40,530 nt of DNA. Origin: Bacteroidota bacterium. Lineage in GTDB: Bacteria > Bacteroidota > Bacteroidia > UKL13-3. How positions within the stretch are numbered: the first letter of the stretch is position 1; every line of letters starts with the position of its first letter. The stretch is from the NCBI GenBank assembly GCA_947446605.1, contig CANFHJ010000010.1, positions 1 through 40,530 on the forward strand. The letters are read 5' to 3'. Below the pieces are notes generated by a model that ran no database searches, was not told the origin of the DNA, and worked only from the letters and a program-made list of their open reading frames with translations. The translations under genes and the position numbers were made by a program. Shown one piece after another: positions 15,092-23,445 of this stretch.

Positions 15092-15871
15092 TTAATTGCC
15101 CTTGAAAACAGGTTTGCGTTTTTCTACAAAAGCGTTCATGCCTTCTTTTTGGTCTTCACTTGCAAAGCACATATAGAAATTTTTTCTTTCAAAGTACAAG
15201 CCTTCTTGCAAGCCACTATCAAATGCTTTTAATACACTTTCTTTTGCCAAACGTACCGCAACAGGACTCATTTGTGCAATTTCTTTGGCCAATTTTACGG
15301 CTTCATCTAAATATACCTCATCTGGCACCACTCGGTTTACCAAGCCCATGTTTTTTGCTTCTTCAGCACCAATAAATTTTCCCGTTAATACCATTTCCAT
15401 AGCCAATGCCTTGCCAACAGCCTTGGTTAAACGTTGGGTTCCACCCGCACCAGGCATAATGCCCAATTTAATTTCGGGCTGACCAAATTTGGCGCTTTCT
15501 GCTGCTATAATCATATCGCATGTCATGGCCAATTCACAACCTCCCCCTAAGGCAAAGCCCGAAACGGCGGCAATAATTGGCTTCTTGGTTTTTCTAATCT
15601 GATCCCAAGTTTCAAATTGATCAATTTTTAATAAATCAATGGCCGTTTTACTTTCCATTTGTTTGATGTCTGCTCCAGCGGCAAAAGCCTGCTCATTTCC
15701 AGTTATAATAATACAGCGTACTTCTTCATTGGCATCCAATTGAGCTAAGGCCTCTTTCATTTCCAACATCAATTGGAGATTTAAGGCATTAAGTTCTTTT
15801 GGGCGATTTAAACGAATAAGCGCTATATTTGGCTGGTAATTGGCTTCTACCAAAATGAATTGAAATTCCAT
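15092..15871 (-). CDS. Enoyl-CoA hydratase/isomerase family protein
   Basis: This 259-residue crotonase-fold enzyme probably hydrates 2-enoyl-CoA in fatty-acid or short-chain acyl-CoA breakdown in the cytoplasm. The oxyanion-hole segments AFAAGADIKQM and FALGGGCELAM are clear. Both acidic residues used for hydration are present: the Glu of GGGCELAM and the Glu of QPEIKLGIMPGAGGTQRL. This makes a true hydratase more likely than an isomerase-only relative. It is the first gene of a probable two-gene unit with queA, although the two have no obvious metabolic link. Chain-length preference cannot be read from sequence. Confidence 0.93.
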   Translation of the reverse strand: MEFQFILVEANYQPNIALIRLNRPKELNALNLQLMLEMKEALAQLDANEEVRCIIITGNEQAFAAGADIKQMESKTAIDLLKIDQFETWDQIRKTKKPIIAAVSGFALGGGCELAMTCDMIIAAESAKFGQPEIKLGIMPGAGGTQRLTKAVGKALAMEMVLTGKFIGAEEAKNMGLVNRVVPDEVYLDEAVKLAKEIAQMSPVAVRLAKESVLKAFDSGLQEGLYFERKNFYMCFASEDQKEGMNAFVEKRKPVFKGN

Positions 15872-15890
15872 AACTTAAGTTTATTTGTAG

Positions 15891-15921
15891 CAAATCAACT
15901 TAATTTTATTTCAACTGGCAA
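15891..15921 (-). promoter_or_regulatory. Possible promoter of the enoyl-CoA hydratase gene
   Basis: On the minus strand TTG (15921-15919) is followed after 20 bases by TTGATTTG (15898-15891), one mismatch from TAnnTTTG. The start codon is 20 bases further on. Confidence 0.35.
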
Positions 15922-16064
15922 GTTCCTGCAATAATAAAGCAGGGGCCAAATTCTTTTCCACCGAGCCAATTGAATTAAGTTATTGAAAATAAAGTGTTTA
16001 ATTTATTTTGACCCTAAAAAAGGCGAGTTATTCAAATTATTATCAGAAAACTTTGAAGAAGTTA

Positions 16065-16094
16065 TTGCATTTATTAAAAAAAGGCCGATATTTG
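16065..16094 (+). promoter_or_regulatory. Promoter of the rpmB-rpmG-bL38 operon
   Basis: TTG at 16065-16067, 19 bases, then GATATTTG at 16087-16094 fit the Bacteroidota -33/-7 pattern with one mismatch. The start codon of rpmB is 25 bases downstream. Confidence 0.6.
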
Positions 16095-16119
16095 CAGTCC
16101 TTTTGAAGAAAATATTGTC

Positions 16120-16350
16120 ATGAGAGTATGTGATTTAACCGGTAAGCGCCCGATGGTGGGTAATAATGTGTCTCACTCAAACCGTAAGACCAAACGTCGC
16201 TTTTACCCCAATTTACAGGAAAAGAAATTCTTTATACCTGAAGAAAACCGCTGGATTACCTTAAAGGTGTCCACTAAAGCGATAAAAACTATTAACAAAA
16301 AGGGCATTAGTGCCGTTTTGAACGACTACATCCGTAACGGACAAATCTAA
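16120..16350 (+). CDS. rpmB: Large-subunit ribosomal protein bL28
   Basis: This 76-residue protein is bL28. It has the family N-terminus [21 protein letters not shown], then [18 protein letters not shown] and the C-terminal segment [16 protein letters not shown]. It is highly basic and binds 23S rRNA. It is the first gene of a three-gene ribosomal operon, 14 bases from rpmG, ended by a clear terminator at 16729. Only one Cys is present, so there is no zinc-ribbon form. Confidence 0.97.
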   Translation: MRVCDLTGKRPMVGNNVSHSNRKTKRRFYPNLQEKKFFIPEENRWITLKVSTKAIKTINKKGISAVLNDYIRNGQI

Positions 16351-16364
16351 GGAGGAAGCAAGAA

Positions 16365-16547
16365 ATGGCAAGAAAAGGAAATAGAATTCAAGTTATCTTG
16401 GAATGCACTGAGCATAAGAATAGCGGTTTATCTGGAACATCTAGATATATCACTACTAAAAATCGTAAAAATACTACCGAACGTATTGAGTTGAAGAAAT
16501 ACAACCCAATTATGAGGAGAGTAACTGTACACAAAGAAATTAAATAA
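16365..16547 (+). CDS. rpmG: Large-subunit ribosomal protein bL33
   Basis: The 60-residue product is bL33, identified by [17 protein letters not shown], the [20 protein letters not shown] core and [15 protein letters not shown]. It has one cysteine and lacks the CxxC pairs of zinc-binding bL33, so it is the zinc-independent type. The gene is preceded by AAGGAGG, an unusually good Shine-Dalgarno sequence for Bacteroidota, spanning the rpmB stop codon. Confidence 0.97.
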   Translation: MARKGNRIQVILECTEHKNSGLSGTSRYITTKNRKNTTERIELKKYNPIMRRVTVHKEIK

Positions 16548-16554
16548 TTAAGTC

Positions 16555-16704
16555 ATGGCTAAGAAGGTAGTTGCAACGTTAAAAACTGGCGCTGGAAAAG
16601 ATTTCGCAAAAGTTTACAAAGCGGTTAGAAACGCAAAAGGATCATACTCGTTTAAAACTGAAATCGTTCCTAACGAGGAAGTAAAGAATTACTTTAAAAA
16701 GTAA
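16555..16704 (+). CDS. DUF4295 family protein, Bacteroidota ribosomal protein bL38
   Basis: A 49-residue basic protein begins MAKKVVATLKTGAGKDFAKV and ends VKNYFKK. This is the DUF4295 family, nearly confined to Bacteroidota and, from my knowledge of the Flavobacterium johnsoniae ribosome structure, the large-subunit protein named bL38. It lies seven bases after rpmG and completes the rpmB-rpmG-DUF4295 operon. Its shortness means it is easily missed by gene finders. It has no Cys and no catalytic motif, consistent with an rRNA-binding structural role. Confidence 0.9.
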   Translation: MAKKVVATLKTGAGKDFAKVYKAVRNAKGSYSFKTEIVPNEEVKNYFKK

Positions 16705-16728
16705 GTCTTGGATACACACGCATTCAAT

Positions 16729-16761
16729 AAAGCATTCTGTTAAAAGCAGGATGCTTTTTTT
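16729..16761 (+). terminator. Intrinsic terminator of the ribosomal protein operon
   Basis: AAAGCATTCTG and CAGGATGCTTT pair around TTAAAAG, with one G-T pair, followed by a run of seven T residues at 16755-16761. It ends 21 bases before the ftsY start codon. Confidence 0.85.
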
Positions 16762-16782
16762 GTTTAAATATTAATGTGAAAA

Positions 16783-17736
16783 ATGGGAATCTTTAGTTTT
16801 TTTAGTAAGGATAATAAAGACAAGCTCGACCAGGGCTTGGAGAAAACCAAAACCAGTTTGCTAGACAAAATTGGGAAGGCCTTACTGGGTAAAAGCTCAG
16901 TAGATGAAGCCTTTTTAGATGATCTAGAAGAAATTTTGGTGAGCAGTGATGTTGGTATAGAAACTACCCTTAAAATTATTGACCGTCTCCAGAAGCGTGT
17001 AGCACTAGATAAATACATTGGTTCAGACAGTCTCAATGCCATTTTAAAAGAAGAAGTTGGCAAATTGATGGATGAAAACAAATCCGAAATTCCTACCGAC
17101 TTTAGTGACTTAAAAGGCGTAAAACCCTATGTAGTAATGGTAGTTGGTGTTAATGGCGTTGGTAAAACTACCACTATTGGAAAAATGGCCAATCAATATA
17201 CCAAAGCTGGAAAGAAAGTTGTTTTAGGTGCTGGTGATACATTTCGCGCAGCTGCTGTAGAACAACTCAAAATTTGGGGAACACGCAACAATGTGCCCGT
17301 TATTTCGCATGGCATGAATACCGATCCTGCTTCTGTTGCATTTGATACTGTTGCCAAAGCAATAGAAATGGATGCCGATGTTGTGATTATTGATACCGCA
17401 GGCAGACTTCATAATAAAATTGGCTTGATGAATGAATTGAGCAAAATAAAAAGGGTAATGGAAAAAGTAATTCCAAATGCCCCACATGAAATTTTATTGG
17501 TGCTTGATGCCAGCACAGGCCAAAATGCCTTTGAACAAGCCAAACAATTTACCGCCGCCACAGAAGTAAATGCACTTGCACTTACCAAATTAGATGGTAC
17601 TGCCAAAGGTGGCGTTGTTATTGGCGTTGCCGATCAATTCCATATTCCAGTGAAATACATTGGTGTGGGTGAAGGAATAGACGACCTTCAATTGTTTAAT
17701 AAGAAAGAATTTGTTGACTCTCTTTTTAATAGCTAA
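16783..17736 (+). CDS. ftsY: Signal recognition particle receptor FtsY
   Basis: FtsY is the membrane-associated GTPase that receives ribosomes bound by the signal recognition particle and directs them to the Sec translocon. The 317-residue product has an N domain (about 1-105) followed by the G domain, with P-loop GVNGVGKTT at 122-130, GDTFRAAAVEQL, DTAGRLHNK, TKLDGTAKGG and the GVGEGIDDLQ closing loop. There is no long acidic A domain as in E. coli; only a short N-terminal amphipathic segment (MGIFSFFSK) is available for membrane contact. It is the first gene of an ftsY-rimO-bshC run with gaps of five bases and a one-base overlap. Confidence 0.97.
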   Translation: MGIFSFFSKDNKDKLDQGLEKTKTSLLDKIGKALLGKSSVDEAFLDDLEEILVSSDVGIETTLKIIDRLQKRVALDKYIGSDSLNAILKEEVGKLMDENKSEIPTDFSDLKGVKPYVVMVVGVNGVGKTTTIGKMANQYTKAGKKVVLGAGDTFRAAAVEQLKIWGTRNNVPVISHGMNTDPASVAFDTVAKAIEMDADVVIIDTAGRLHNKIGLMNELSKIKRVMEKVIPNAPHEILLVLDASTGQNAFEQAKQFTAATEVNALALTKLDGTAKGGVVIGVADQFHIPVKYIGVGEGIDDLQLFNKKEFVDSLFNS

Positions 17737-17741
17737 TTGCT

Positions 17742-19055
17742 TTGAAAACCAAAACCTTAAAAAAAGACAAGGTTAATATTATTACCCTTGGTTGCTCTAA
17801 AAATATTGTCGACAGTGAAGAGCTATACAGCCAACTGAAGGCCAATGATTTTTTAGTGGAGCATGAATCTCAAGAAGATGATGCCAATATTGTTATTATA
17901 AATACCTGTGGCTTTATTGATAATGCCAAGGAAGAAAGTATCAATACCATTGTGCGTTGGGCCGAAGCCAAAGAGGCTGGTGAAATAGATAAACTCTATG
18001 TTACAGGCTGTCTTTCGCAACGCTACAAACCAGATTTGGAAAAGGAAATTCCTGAAGTTGACCAATATTTTGGTAGCACGCATTTGCCTCAATTACTCCA
18101 AACGCTTGGTGCCGATTACAAACATGAATTAATTGGCGAACGTATTACAACTACGCCAGCGCATTATGCCTATTTAAAAGTTTCTGAAGGTTGTGATAGA
18201 CCTTGCTCTTTTTGCGCTATTCCTATTATGCGCGGGAAACATGTTTCAAAATCTTTAGAACAAATAGAAACTGAAGTAAAAGGCTTGGTGAAAAATGGCA
18301 CCAAAGAGATTTTACTCATTGCCCAAGATTCTACCTATTATGGTTTAGATTTATACGGCGAAAGAAAATTAGCAGAATTGCTACGCAGAATTTCTGATGT
18401 GCCAGGGGTTGAATGGATTCGTTTGCATTATGCCTATCCTTCTCAATTTCCTTTGGAAGCTTTGGAGGTAATGGCCGAACGCGATAATATTTGCAAATAC
18501 ATTGATATCCCTTTGCAGCATGTGAGTGATAATATGCTCAAAATTATGCGCAGGGGAATAACTGGTAAGAGAACAGAAGAATTGGTTCAAACCATCAGAG
18601 AAAAAGTTCCAGGTATTGCCATCAGAACTACTTTAATTGCAGGTCATCCAGGCGAAACCGAGCAAGACTTTTTAGACCTATGTGAATTTGTGAAACGCAA
18701 CCGTTTCGACAGGTTAGGTATTTTTACCTATAGCCATGAAGATGGCACCCATGCAGGTGAAATGCTTGATGATGTGCCGCAAGAAGTAAAGGAAGAAAGA
18801 GCTGCCATGGTGATGGAAATACAACAAGGTATTAGCACTGAAATTAATAAAACCCGCGTTGGTAAAACGCTCAAAGTTCTTTTTGATAGAAAAGAAGGTG
18901 GCTATTATATTGGTAGAACAGAATTTGATAGTCCAGAAGTAGATAATGAAGTTTTGGTTGACGCCAAAACCAATTATGTGCGCATTGGCGATTTTGCAAA
19001 TGTGTTAATTGAATCGGCAGAGGATTTTGACTTGTACGGTAAAGTAATTGCCTAA
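17742..19055 (+). CDS. rimO: Ribosomal protein uS12 methylthiotransferase RimO
   Basis: RimO is a radical-SAM enzyme that adds a methylthio group to an Asp of ribosomal protein uS12. The 437-residue protein has the N-terminal UPF0004 domain (ITLGCSKNIVDSEE, NTCGFIDNAKEES, TGCLSQRY), whose cysteines bind an auxiliary cluster, and the radical-SAM motif C151-x3-C155-x2-C158 in EGCDRPCSFCAIP. A C-terminal TRAM domain follows. The TTG start at 17742 is forced: a TAG precedes in frame at 17730, and no ATG or GTG lies before the conserved N-terminus. It starts five bases after ftsY and its stop codon overlaps the bshC start (TAATG). Confidence 0.96.
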   Translation: MKTKTLKKDKVNIITLGCSKNIVDSEELYSQLKANDFLVEHESQEDDANIVIINTCGFIDNAKEESINTIVRWAEAKEAGEIDKLYVTGCLSQRYKPDLEKEIPEVDQYFGSTHLPQLLQTLGADYKHELIGERITTTPAHYAYLKVSEGCDRPCSFCAIPIMRGKHVSKSLEQIETEVKGLVKNGTKEILLIAQDSTYYGLDLYGERKLAELLRRISDVPGVEWIRLHYAYPSQFPLEALEVMAERDNICKYIDIPLQHVSDNMLKIMRRGITGKRTEELVQTIREKVPGIAIRTTLIAGHPGETEQDFLDLCEFVKRNRFDRLGIFTYSHEDGTHAGEMLDDVPQEVKEERAAMVMEIQQGISTEINKTRVGKTLKVLFDRKEGGYYIGRTEFDSPEVDNEVLVDAKTNYVRIGDFANVLIESAEDFDLYGKVIA

Positions 19056-20653
19056 TGCTTCGTCCTTATTTAAATTTGCCTTTGTCTGAAACCAATCTGG
19101 TTTCGCCTATGGTAAAAGATTACCTTTCAAAAAAGGAGTCTTTGAAACCCTTTGCGGGTCAATGGCAAGAGATGGAGAGCCTTCAAGTATTGCTCCAAAA
19201 CAGAAGTTTTGAGCAATCAAAAAGAGACATTCTTAGCGCATATTTGGTTCAGCAATATAAAACTGCAGACATCAAATTAGACAAAGATTCAAAGGTACTA
19301 GCAAATATAGAATGCTTAAAAAATAGCCAAACATTTACCATTACAACTGGCCATCAATTGAGTTTGTTTGGTGGTACTTTGTTTATGTCGTACAAAATTT
19401 TAACAGCCATTAAACTTGCTGCAGATTTGCAAAAGGGCAATCCATTAAAAAATATTGTACCTGTATTATGGTTGGCTTCAGAAGACCATGATTTTGAAGA
19501 AATTCAATCCACCTATTTGTTTGGGAAAAAGTATGTTTGGGAAAAAGATTCCATGAACAAACCATGCGGAAAGATAGATTTGGTAGGCATCGATAAGCTT
19601 GTTGAGGAAATAAAATTGGTTTTAGGCAGCACTGAAACAGCGCAAAATTGGATCGGCAAAATAGAAGATGCATACAAAGCCTCCTATGATTTAGGAACTG
19701 CTACTTTACGTTTTTACCATTCTTTATTTGAAGAATTTGGTTTAGTTATTCTCGATCCAAACGATAGCCAATTGAAAGCGCTTTTTGTGGCAGAAATTCA
19801 AAATGATTTGTTGTTGCAAAAGAACTTTGAAGTACAAGCAGCAAGTGATAAGATTTTGGCTGAAAATTATAAGTTACAAATTAATGCACGACCATTAAAT
19901 TTTTTCTTTTTAGATGATTTACTTGGAAGAGTAATGGTAAAAAAGGAGGGGGAATTTTGGGTTTGCGGTTCGAACCAATGGGATGAAAATGATTTAAGCA
20001 ATCAGATAAAATTGCATCCAGAAAAGTTTAGTCCAAACGTAAATTTAAGACCACTTTACCAAGAAAGTATTTTGCCCAATCTTGCCTATATTGGAGGGCC
20101 TGCAGAGGTTTCTTATTGGATACAATTGAAGCCAATTTTTGAAACAAACGTGGCATCCTATCCTGTTTTAGTAGTTCGTTTTATGAATGTTTTAATAGGA
20201 AAGGGTTTTGCAGATAAAGTTGCGAAATCTCATCTTAATTTGTCTGATTTATTGTTAGAGGAGAAAGCATTAGCAGCACTTTGTATCAAGCAAGCACAGG
20301 GATTTGATTATAAGCAAAAGGTGGAAGCCGTTTTAAATGAGTTGCAACTTTTTGTTGATAGCAGTAAAAATACGGAGCCTAATTTGAGCAAAGCCTTTTT
20401 AGAACAAAAATTGAAAATGAAAGAGTTTTTCAAAGAGAATTCCGCTGATTTTAACAAAGCAATTGCCAAAGCGGAGCAAACTCATATTGAAAAAGCAGTA
20501 AAATTGAAGTCCAAATTGTTTCCCGCTGGCGTATTTCAAGAGCGTATGGAAACACTCCTGCAACATGAAGTGATGTGTGAAAAAGATTTGCGTAAGGAAA
20601 TAATTGAAATTTTGGAGCCATTAAGCGCCCAAGTTCATTTTACGGAAAACTAA
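19055..20653 (+). CDS. bshC: Bacillithiol biosynthesis cysteine-adding enzyme BshC
   Basis: BshC joins cysteine to glucosaminyl-malate, the last step of bacillithiol synthesis, giving the low-molecular-weight thiol used instead of glutathione in many Bacillota and Bacteroidota. The 532-residue protein shows the family motifs TITTGHQLSLFGGTLFMSYK, VPVLWLASEDHDFEE and the later NLAYIGGPAEVSYWIQLKPI. It starts one base into the rimO stop codon, so its translation is coupled to rimO. The other synthesis genes (bshA, bshB) are not in the window. Its stop interlocks with that of the convergent methyltransferase gene. One palindrome copy lies within it at 19967. Confidence 0.93.
   Translation: MLRPYLNLPLSETNLVSPMVKDYLSKKESLKPFAGQWQEMESLQVLLQNRSFEQSKRDILSAYLVQQYKTADIKLDKDSKVLANIECLKNSQTFTITTGHQLSLFGGTLFMSYKILTAIKLAADLQKGNPLKNIVPVLWLASEDHDFEEIQSTYLFGKKYVWEKDSMNKPCGKIDLVGIDKLVEEIKLVLGSTETAQNWIGKIEDAYKASYDLGTATLRFYHSLFEEFGLVILDPNDSQLKALFVAEIQNDLLLQKNFEVQAASDKILAENYKLQINARPLNFFFLDDLLGRVMVKKEGEFWVCGSNQWDENDLSNQIKLHPEKFSPNVNLRPLYQESILPNLAYIGGPAEVSYWIQLKPIFETNVASYPVLVVRFMNVLIGKGFADKVAKSHLNLSDLLLEEKALAALCIKQAQGFDYKQKVEAVLNELQLFVDSSKNTEPNLSKAFLEQKLKMKEFFKENSADFNKAIAKAEQTHIEKAVKLKSKLFPAGVFQERMETLLQHEVMCEKDLRKEIIEILEPLSAQVHFTEN
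19967..19976. repeat. GGTTCGAACC palindrome, copy 3 (inside bshC)
   Basis: Exact palindrome followed by AA, read in frame as Gly-Ser-Asn-Gln within BshC. Confidence 0.7.
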
Positions 20654-21207
20654 GATAATTTCCCTTCTTTTAATAGTTGATTGCTTAAATGCCAAACCAG
20701 CATTCCAGCTGAAACGGCCACATTTAAGGAATGTTTGGTACCAAATTGCGGAATTTCTATACAGCCATCACACTGATTAATAATTTCTTGGTCAACACCA
20801 TCTACCTCATTTCCAAAAACAATGGCAATGGGTTGTTCTGTTTGGTATTCAAATTTTTCAAGGGAAATGCTATTGGCAACTTGTTCTATGGCAAAAACAG
20901 GAATTCCACTTTCTTTAAGTTTTTGAATGGCAGCCAAACCACTTTCATGGTATTCCCAGGCTACAGTGTCGCAAGCCCCAAGGGCAGTTTTAAGAATTTC
21001 TCTATTGGGAGGAATGGCAGAATTGCCTGTAATGAATATTTTTTTTATTAGAAAAGCATCTGAAGTTCTAAAGATTGAGCCAATATTGTTCCCGCTTCTA
21101 AGGTTGTCGAGCACAATGTAAATGTCGGATTTCTGACTTACTTTAAAATCAGCTATTGATAGCCGTTGTAAGTCCGAATTTCCTGTTTTTTCTTGGCCCA
21201 TGGTCAT
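20650..21207 (-). CDS. TrmH family (SpoU) RNA 2'-O-methyltransferase
   Basis: The 185-residue protein is a single SPOUT domain that methylates a ribose 2'-OH in tRNA or rRNA using S-adenosylmethionine, binding the cofactor in a knotted C-terminus. The three SpoU motifs are present: LDNLRSGNNIGSIFRTSDAF, VFGNEVDGV and IPQFGTKHSLNVAVSAG. There is no N-terminal substrate-binding domain, so the target RNA cannot be assigned. An ATG at 21201 is an alternative start six bases downstream. It is convergent with bshC, and the two stop codons interlock in CTAA. Confidence 0.92.
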   Translation of the reverse strand: MTMGQEKTGNSDLQRLSIADFKVSQKSDIYIVLDNLRSGNNIGSIFRTSDAFLIKKIFITGNSAIPPNREILKTALGACDTVAWEYHESGLAAIQKLKESGIPVFAIEQVANSISLEKFEYQTEQPIAIVFGNEVDGVDQEIINQCDGCIEIPQFGTKHSLNVAVSAGMLVWHLSNQLLKEGKLS

Positions 21208-21273
21208 TTCTAATTATTAAGTGGTAATAGAATACAAATAACAATAAATTTATTTTGTATTCATAAAATAATG

Positions 21274-21281
21274 TATCTTCG
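21274..21281 (+). promoter_or_regulatory. Possible -7 element (TATCTTCG) of the SPOR-barrel gene
   Basis: TATCTTCG differs by one base from TAnnTTTG, and a TTTG lies 16 bases upstream (21254-21257), the same spacing as at 5016. The start codon is 29 bases downstream. Confidence 0.4.
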
Positions 21282-21310
21282 GATAGTTAATTAACATTTA
21301 ATAATTGCCT

Positions 21311-23359
21311 ATGAAACCCCTTTCAAAATTTAATTTTATTGTTATTTTAGCCTTTACTATTAACTGTTTTATTAATGTTAGTATAATTAAGGCTCAGGGC
21401 AGAGTTCCTAGATTGTCTGCTTCAGTGCAATTGGGTTTGCCTGTTACCTATTTTTCTGTACCTTCAAAATCCGTTGGTATTTATACTGCTGCCTTGCGTT
21501 ATTCTTACAATAGAAATTGGTCGTTTGAAGCCAGAGTAACCTCTAATACTTTTTATAACAATGCTACCGGCCATTCAGCAAAAACAATTTTAGACAATAC
21601 GGCAACTGATATAGCGTCTTATAGAACGCCCGTTTATGGCTTTAATGCAATAGCTTATTACAATTTGCATAAAGTCTTAAATTTAGATAGCAAGCCTCAA
21701 AACAGGTTCTTGCCTTATTTAAGTTTAGGAGCTGGAATAAATATGTATAGGCCAGAAGTTAATTATGTTAATGGTACTTCAAGCAAAGCTAAAACCTTTG
21801 GCAAGCCATACCGCGATTACCAATTAGGATTAGGTACGCGTTATTTTATTAATTCAAATTTGGATTTATTTGCTGGTGCAGAATACCATATTTCTGAAAC
21901 TTATTATTTAGATGGATTTAAAGAATTAACTAATCCAAGTCTCGATCAATACTTAAATTTTTATGGAGGTGTTAGTATTAAGTTTGGTGCTAAATCTTGG
22001 AACAATTTAATAGATTGGAATAAGAAAAATATCGAAAACCCAAATGAGGAAATCAAGTCGTACGCTAAATTTGCTTTGGATGCCACTTTGGGTGTGCCAT
22101 ACTTATTTACTTCTGTTGGTCATAATTTAACCGGAATGTATAGCCTTGGTTTGCGTTATTCTTTTAGCCGTGCAATAGGCTTGCAAGCTAATTTTGCTCA
22201 AGGAAAAGTATCGGGCAAACAAATAGGCGATATGGCAGCAGCAGACAATACGCCAGAATCAATAAATAGCTTTGCAACAAGTTTAAACCAAGTTACAGTT
22301 AGAGCTTACTTTAATATTTTTAATTTATTAGAGGAAAAAGTTACTAGGCCGCAATGGAATCATTATTTGATTTTAGGTGCTGGCTATTTAAAAGCTACTG
22401 GTGATGCCACTTTAGCCAATGGTAAATCTGTAACTGGTCGTATGCTTTACAAAGAACCCGGAATTCAAAATATTGTAATTGGCTATGAAGCAAGGAAATA
22501 TTATAACTCCTATTTCGACCTAATTGCAGGCATGGATTTTAGTTATAATCAATCTAAATATTTAGATCAGGCAGGCAGTAAGCCAAATTTAAACAACCAC
22601 CTTTACTTGCATGCCGGTATTACCTATAAAATTGGTGCTACTAAGGAAAAAGAACATATTGATTGGTCGTATAAAAATTACAATCACTATAGAAACAAAA
22701 AATCATATATTGAGCAGGAACTTGTAATGGAACGTCCACCTGTGGCTCCAAAAGTTGATACGAGTAGAATGGTGGTAATGTCAATTCCTACGCAAGCTCC
22801 AATTGAGCAGGTAAAAAATGTAGTTGCGCCTGAAGTTCCAAAAGAAAATGTAATGGTGCCAATTATTGCAACTCCTGTTCCTGCAGTTGTGGAGCCAATT
22901 CAAAAAGTGGAGGCGCCTAAAGAAATTGTAGTTGCTATCCCGGAAGAAATTAAGAAGTCAGAAACAGTTCCAACAGTAAAACCTGCTGAAGCTCCTGTTT
23001 TGGTTGCGCCAAAAGTGATTAAGCCTGTGGCGCCTAAAGTAGTCGAAAATGTTGTTCCAAAACCTGTAATAATTGATCCTACATTAAGTGGAAATACTCA
23101 ATTAGCGCCACCTAAAGCTAAATACAACGTGGTTGTAGCATGTTACAGTGTAAATAGAATTGATGCAGCTTTAGCATACCAACAAATATTACTTAGCCAA
23201 GGGTATAAGCCAGTTATTAGCAAGAGCAATGGAAGTTCTAAAATTGTTAGAATGACAATCCTAACTACAGATAATAGGAAAGAGGCCTTGGCGGCAAGCA
23301 GAAAAGCGCGTAGAAGCATAGAATCGCATGCTTGGTTATATTTGTACAATAAACAGTAG
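21311..23359 (+). CDS. Outer-membrane protein: two beta-barrel repeats, Pro/Val linker, SPOR domain
   Basis: The 682-residue product starts at ATG 21311 with a signal peptide (core IVILAFTINCFINV, cut near IIKAQ). Two related regions follow. The first (about 30-235) and second (about 245-455) each run LGxPxxF, then LRYSxxR, and end near an IDWxxKN motif, as in small outer-membrane barrels. A roughly 130-residue linker rich in Pro, Val, Ala and Lys then leads to a C-terminal SPOR-like domain (about 605-682; YNVVVACYSVNRIDAALAYQ, RKEALAASRKARR). SPOR domains bind glycan strands lacking stem peptides, mostly at division sites, so a tether between outer membrane and wall is inferred. The next gene is a relative with an OmpA domain in the same place. 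Confidence 0.75.
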   Translation: MKPLSKFNFIVILAFTINCFINVSIIKAQGRVPRLSASVQLGLPVTYFSVPSKSVGIYTAALRYSYNRNWSFEARVTSNTFYNNATGHSAKTILDNTATDIASYRTPVYGFNAIAYYNLHKVLNLDSKPQNRFLPYLSLGAGINMYRPEVNYVNGTSSKAKTFGKPYRDYQLGLGTRYFINSNLDLFAGAEYHISETYYLDGFKELTNPSLDQYLNFYGGVSIKFGAKSWNNLIDWNKKNIENPNEEIKSYAKFALDATLGVPYLFTSVGHNLTGMYSLGLRYSFSRAIGLQANFAQGKVSGKQIGDMAAADNTPESINSFATSLNQVTVRAYFNIFNLLEEKVTRPQWNHYLILGAGYLKATGDATLANGKSVTGRMLYKEPGIQNIVIGYEARKYYNSYFDLIAGMDFSYNQSKYLDQAGSKPNLNNHLYLHAGITYKIGATKEKEHIDWSYKNYNHYRNKKSYIEQELVMERPPVAPKVDTSRMVVMSIPTQAPIEQVKNVVAPEVPKENVMVPIIATPVPAVVEPIQKVEAPKEIVVAIPEEIKKSETVPTVKPAEAPVLVAPKVIKPVAPKVVENVVPKPVIIDPTLSGNTQLAPPKAKYNVVVACYSVNRIDAALAYQQILLSQGYKPVISKSNGSSKIVRMTILTTDNRKEALAASRKARRSIESHAWLYLYNKQ

Positions 23360-23445
23360 TTTGTAGATAACTGACATTTAGAAATTGTTTGGTTCTCATA
23401 TAATGGCCTAACTTAGCGGATATTTTTTTCGCAAAGTACCATTGT

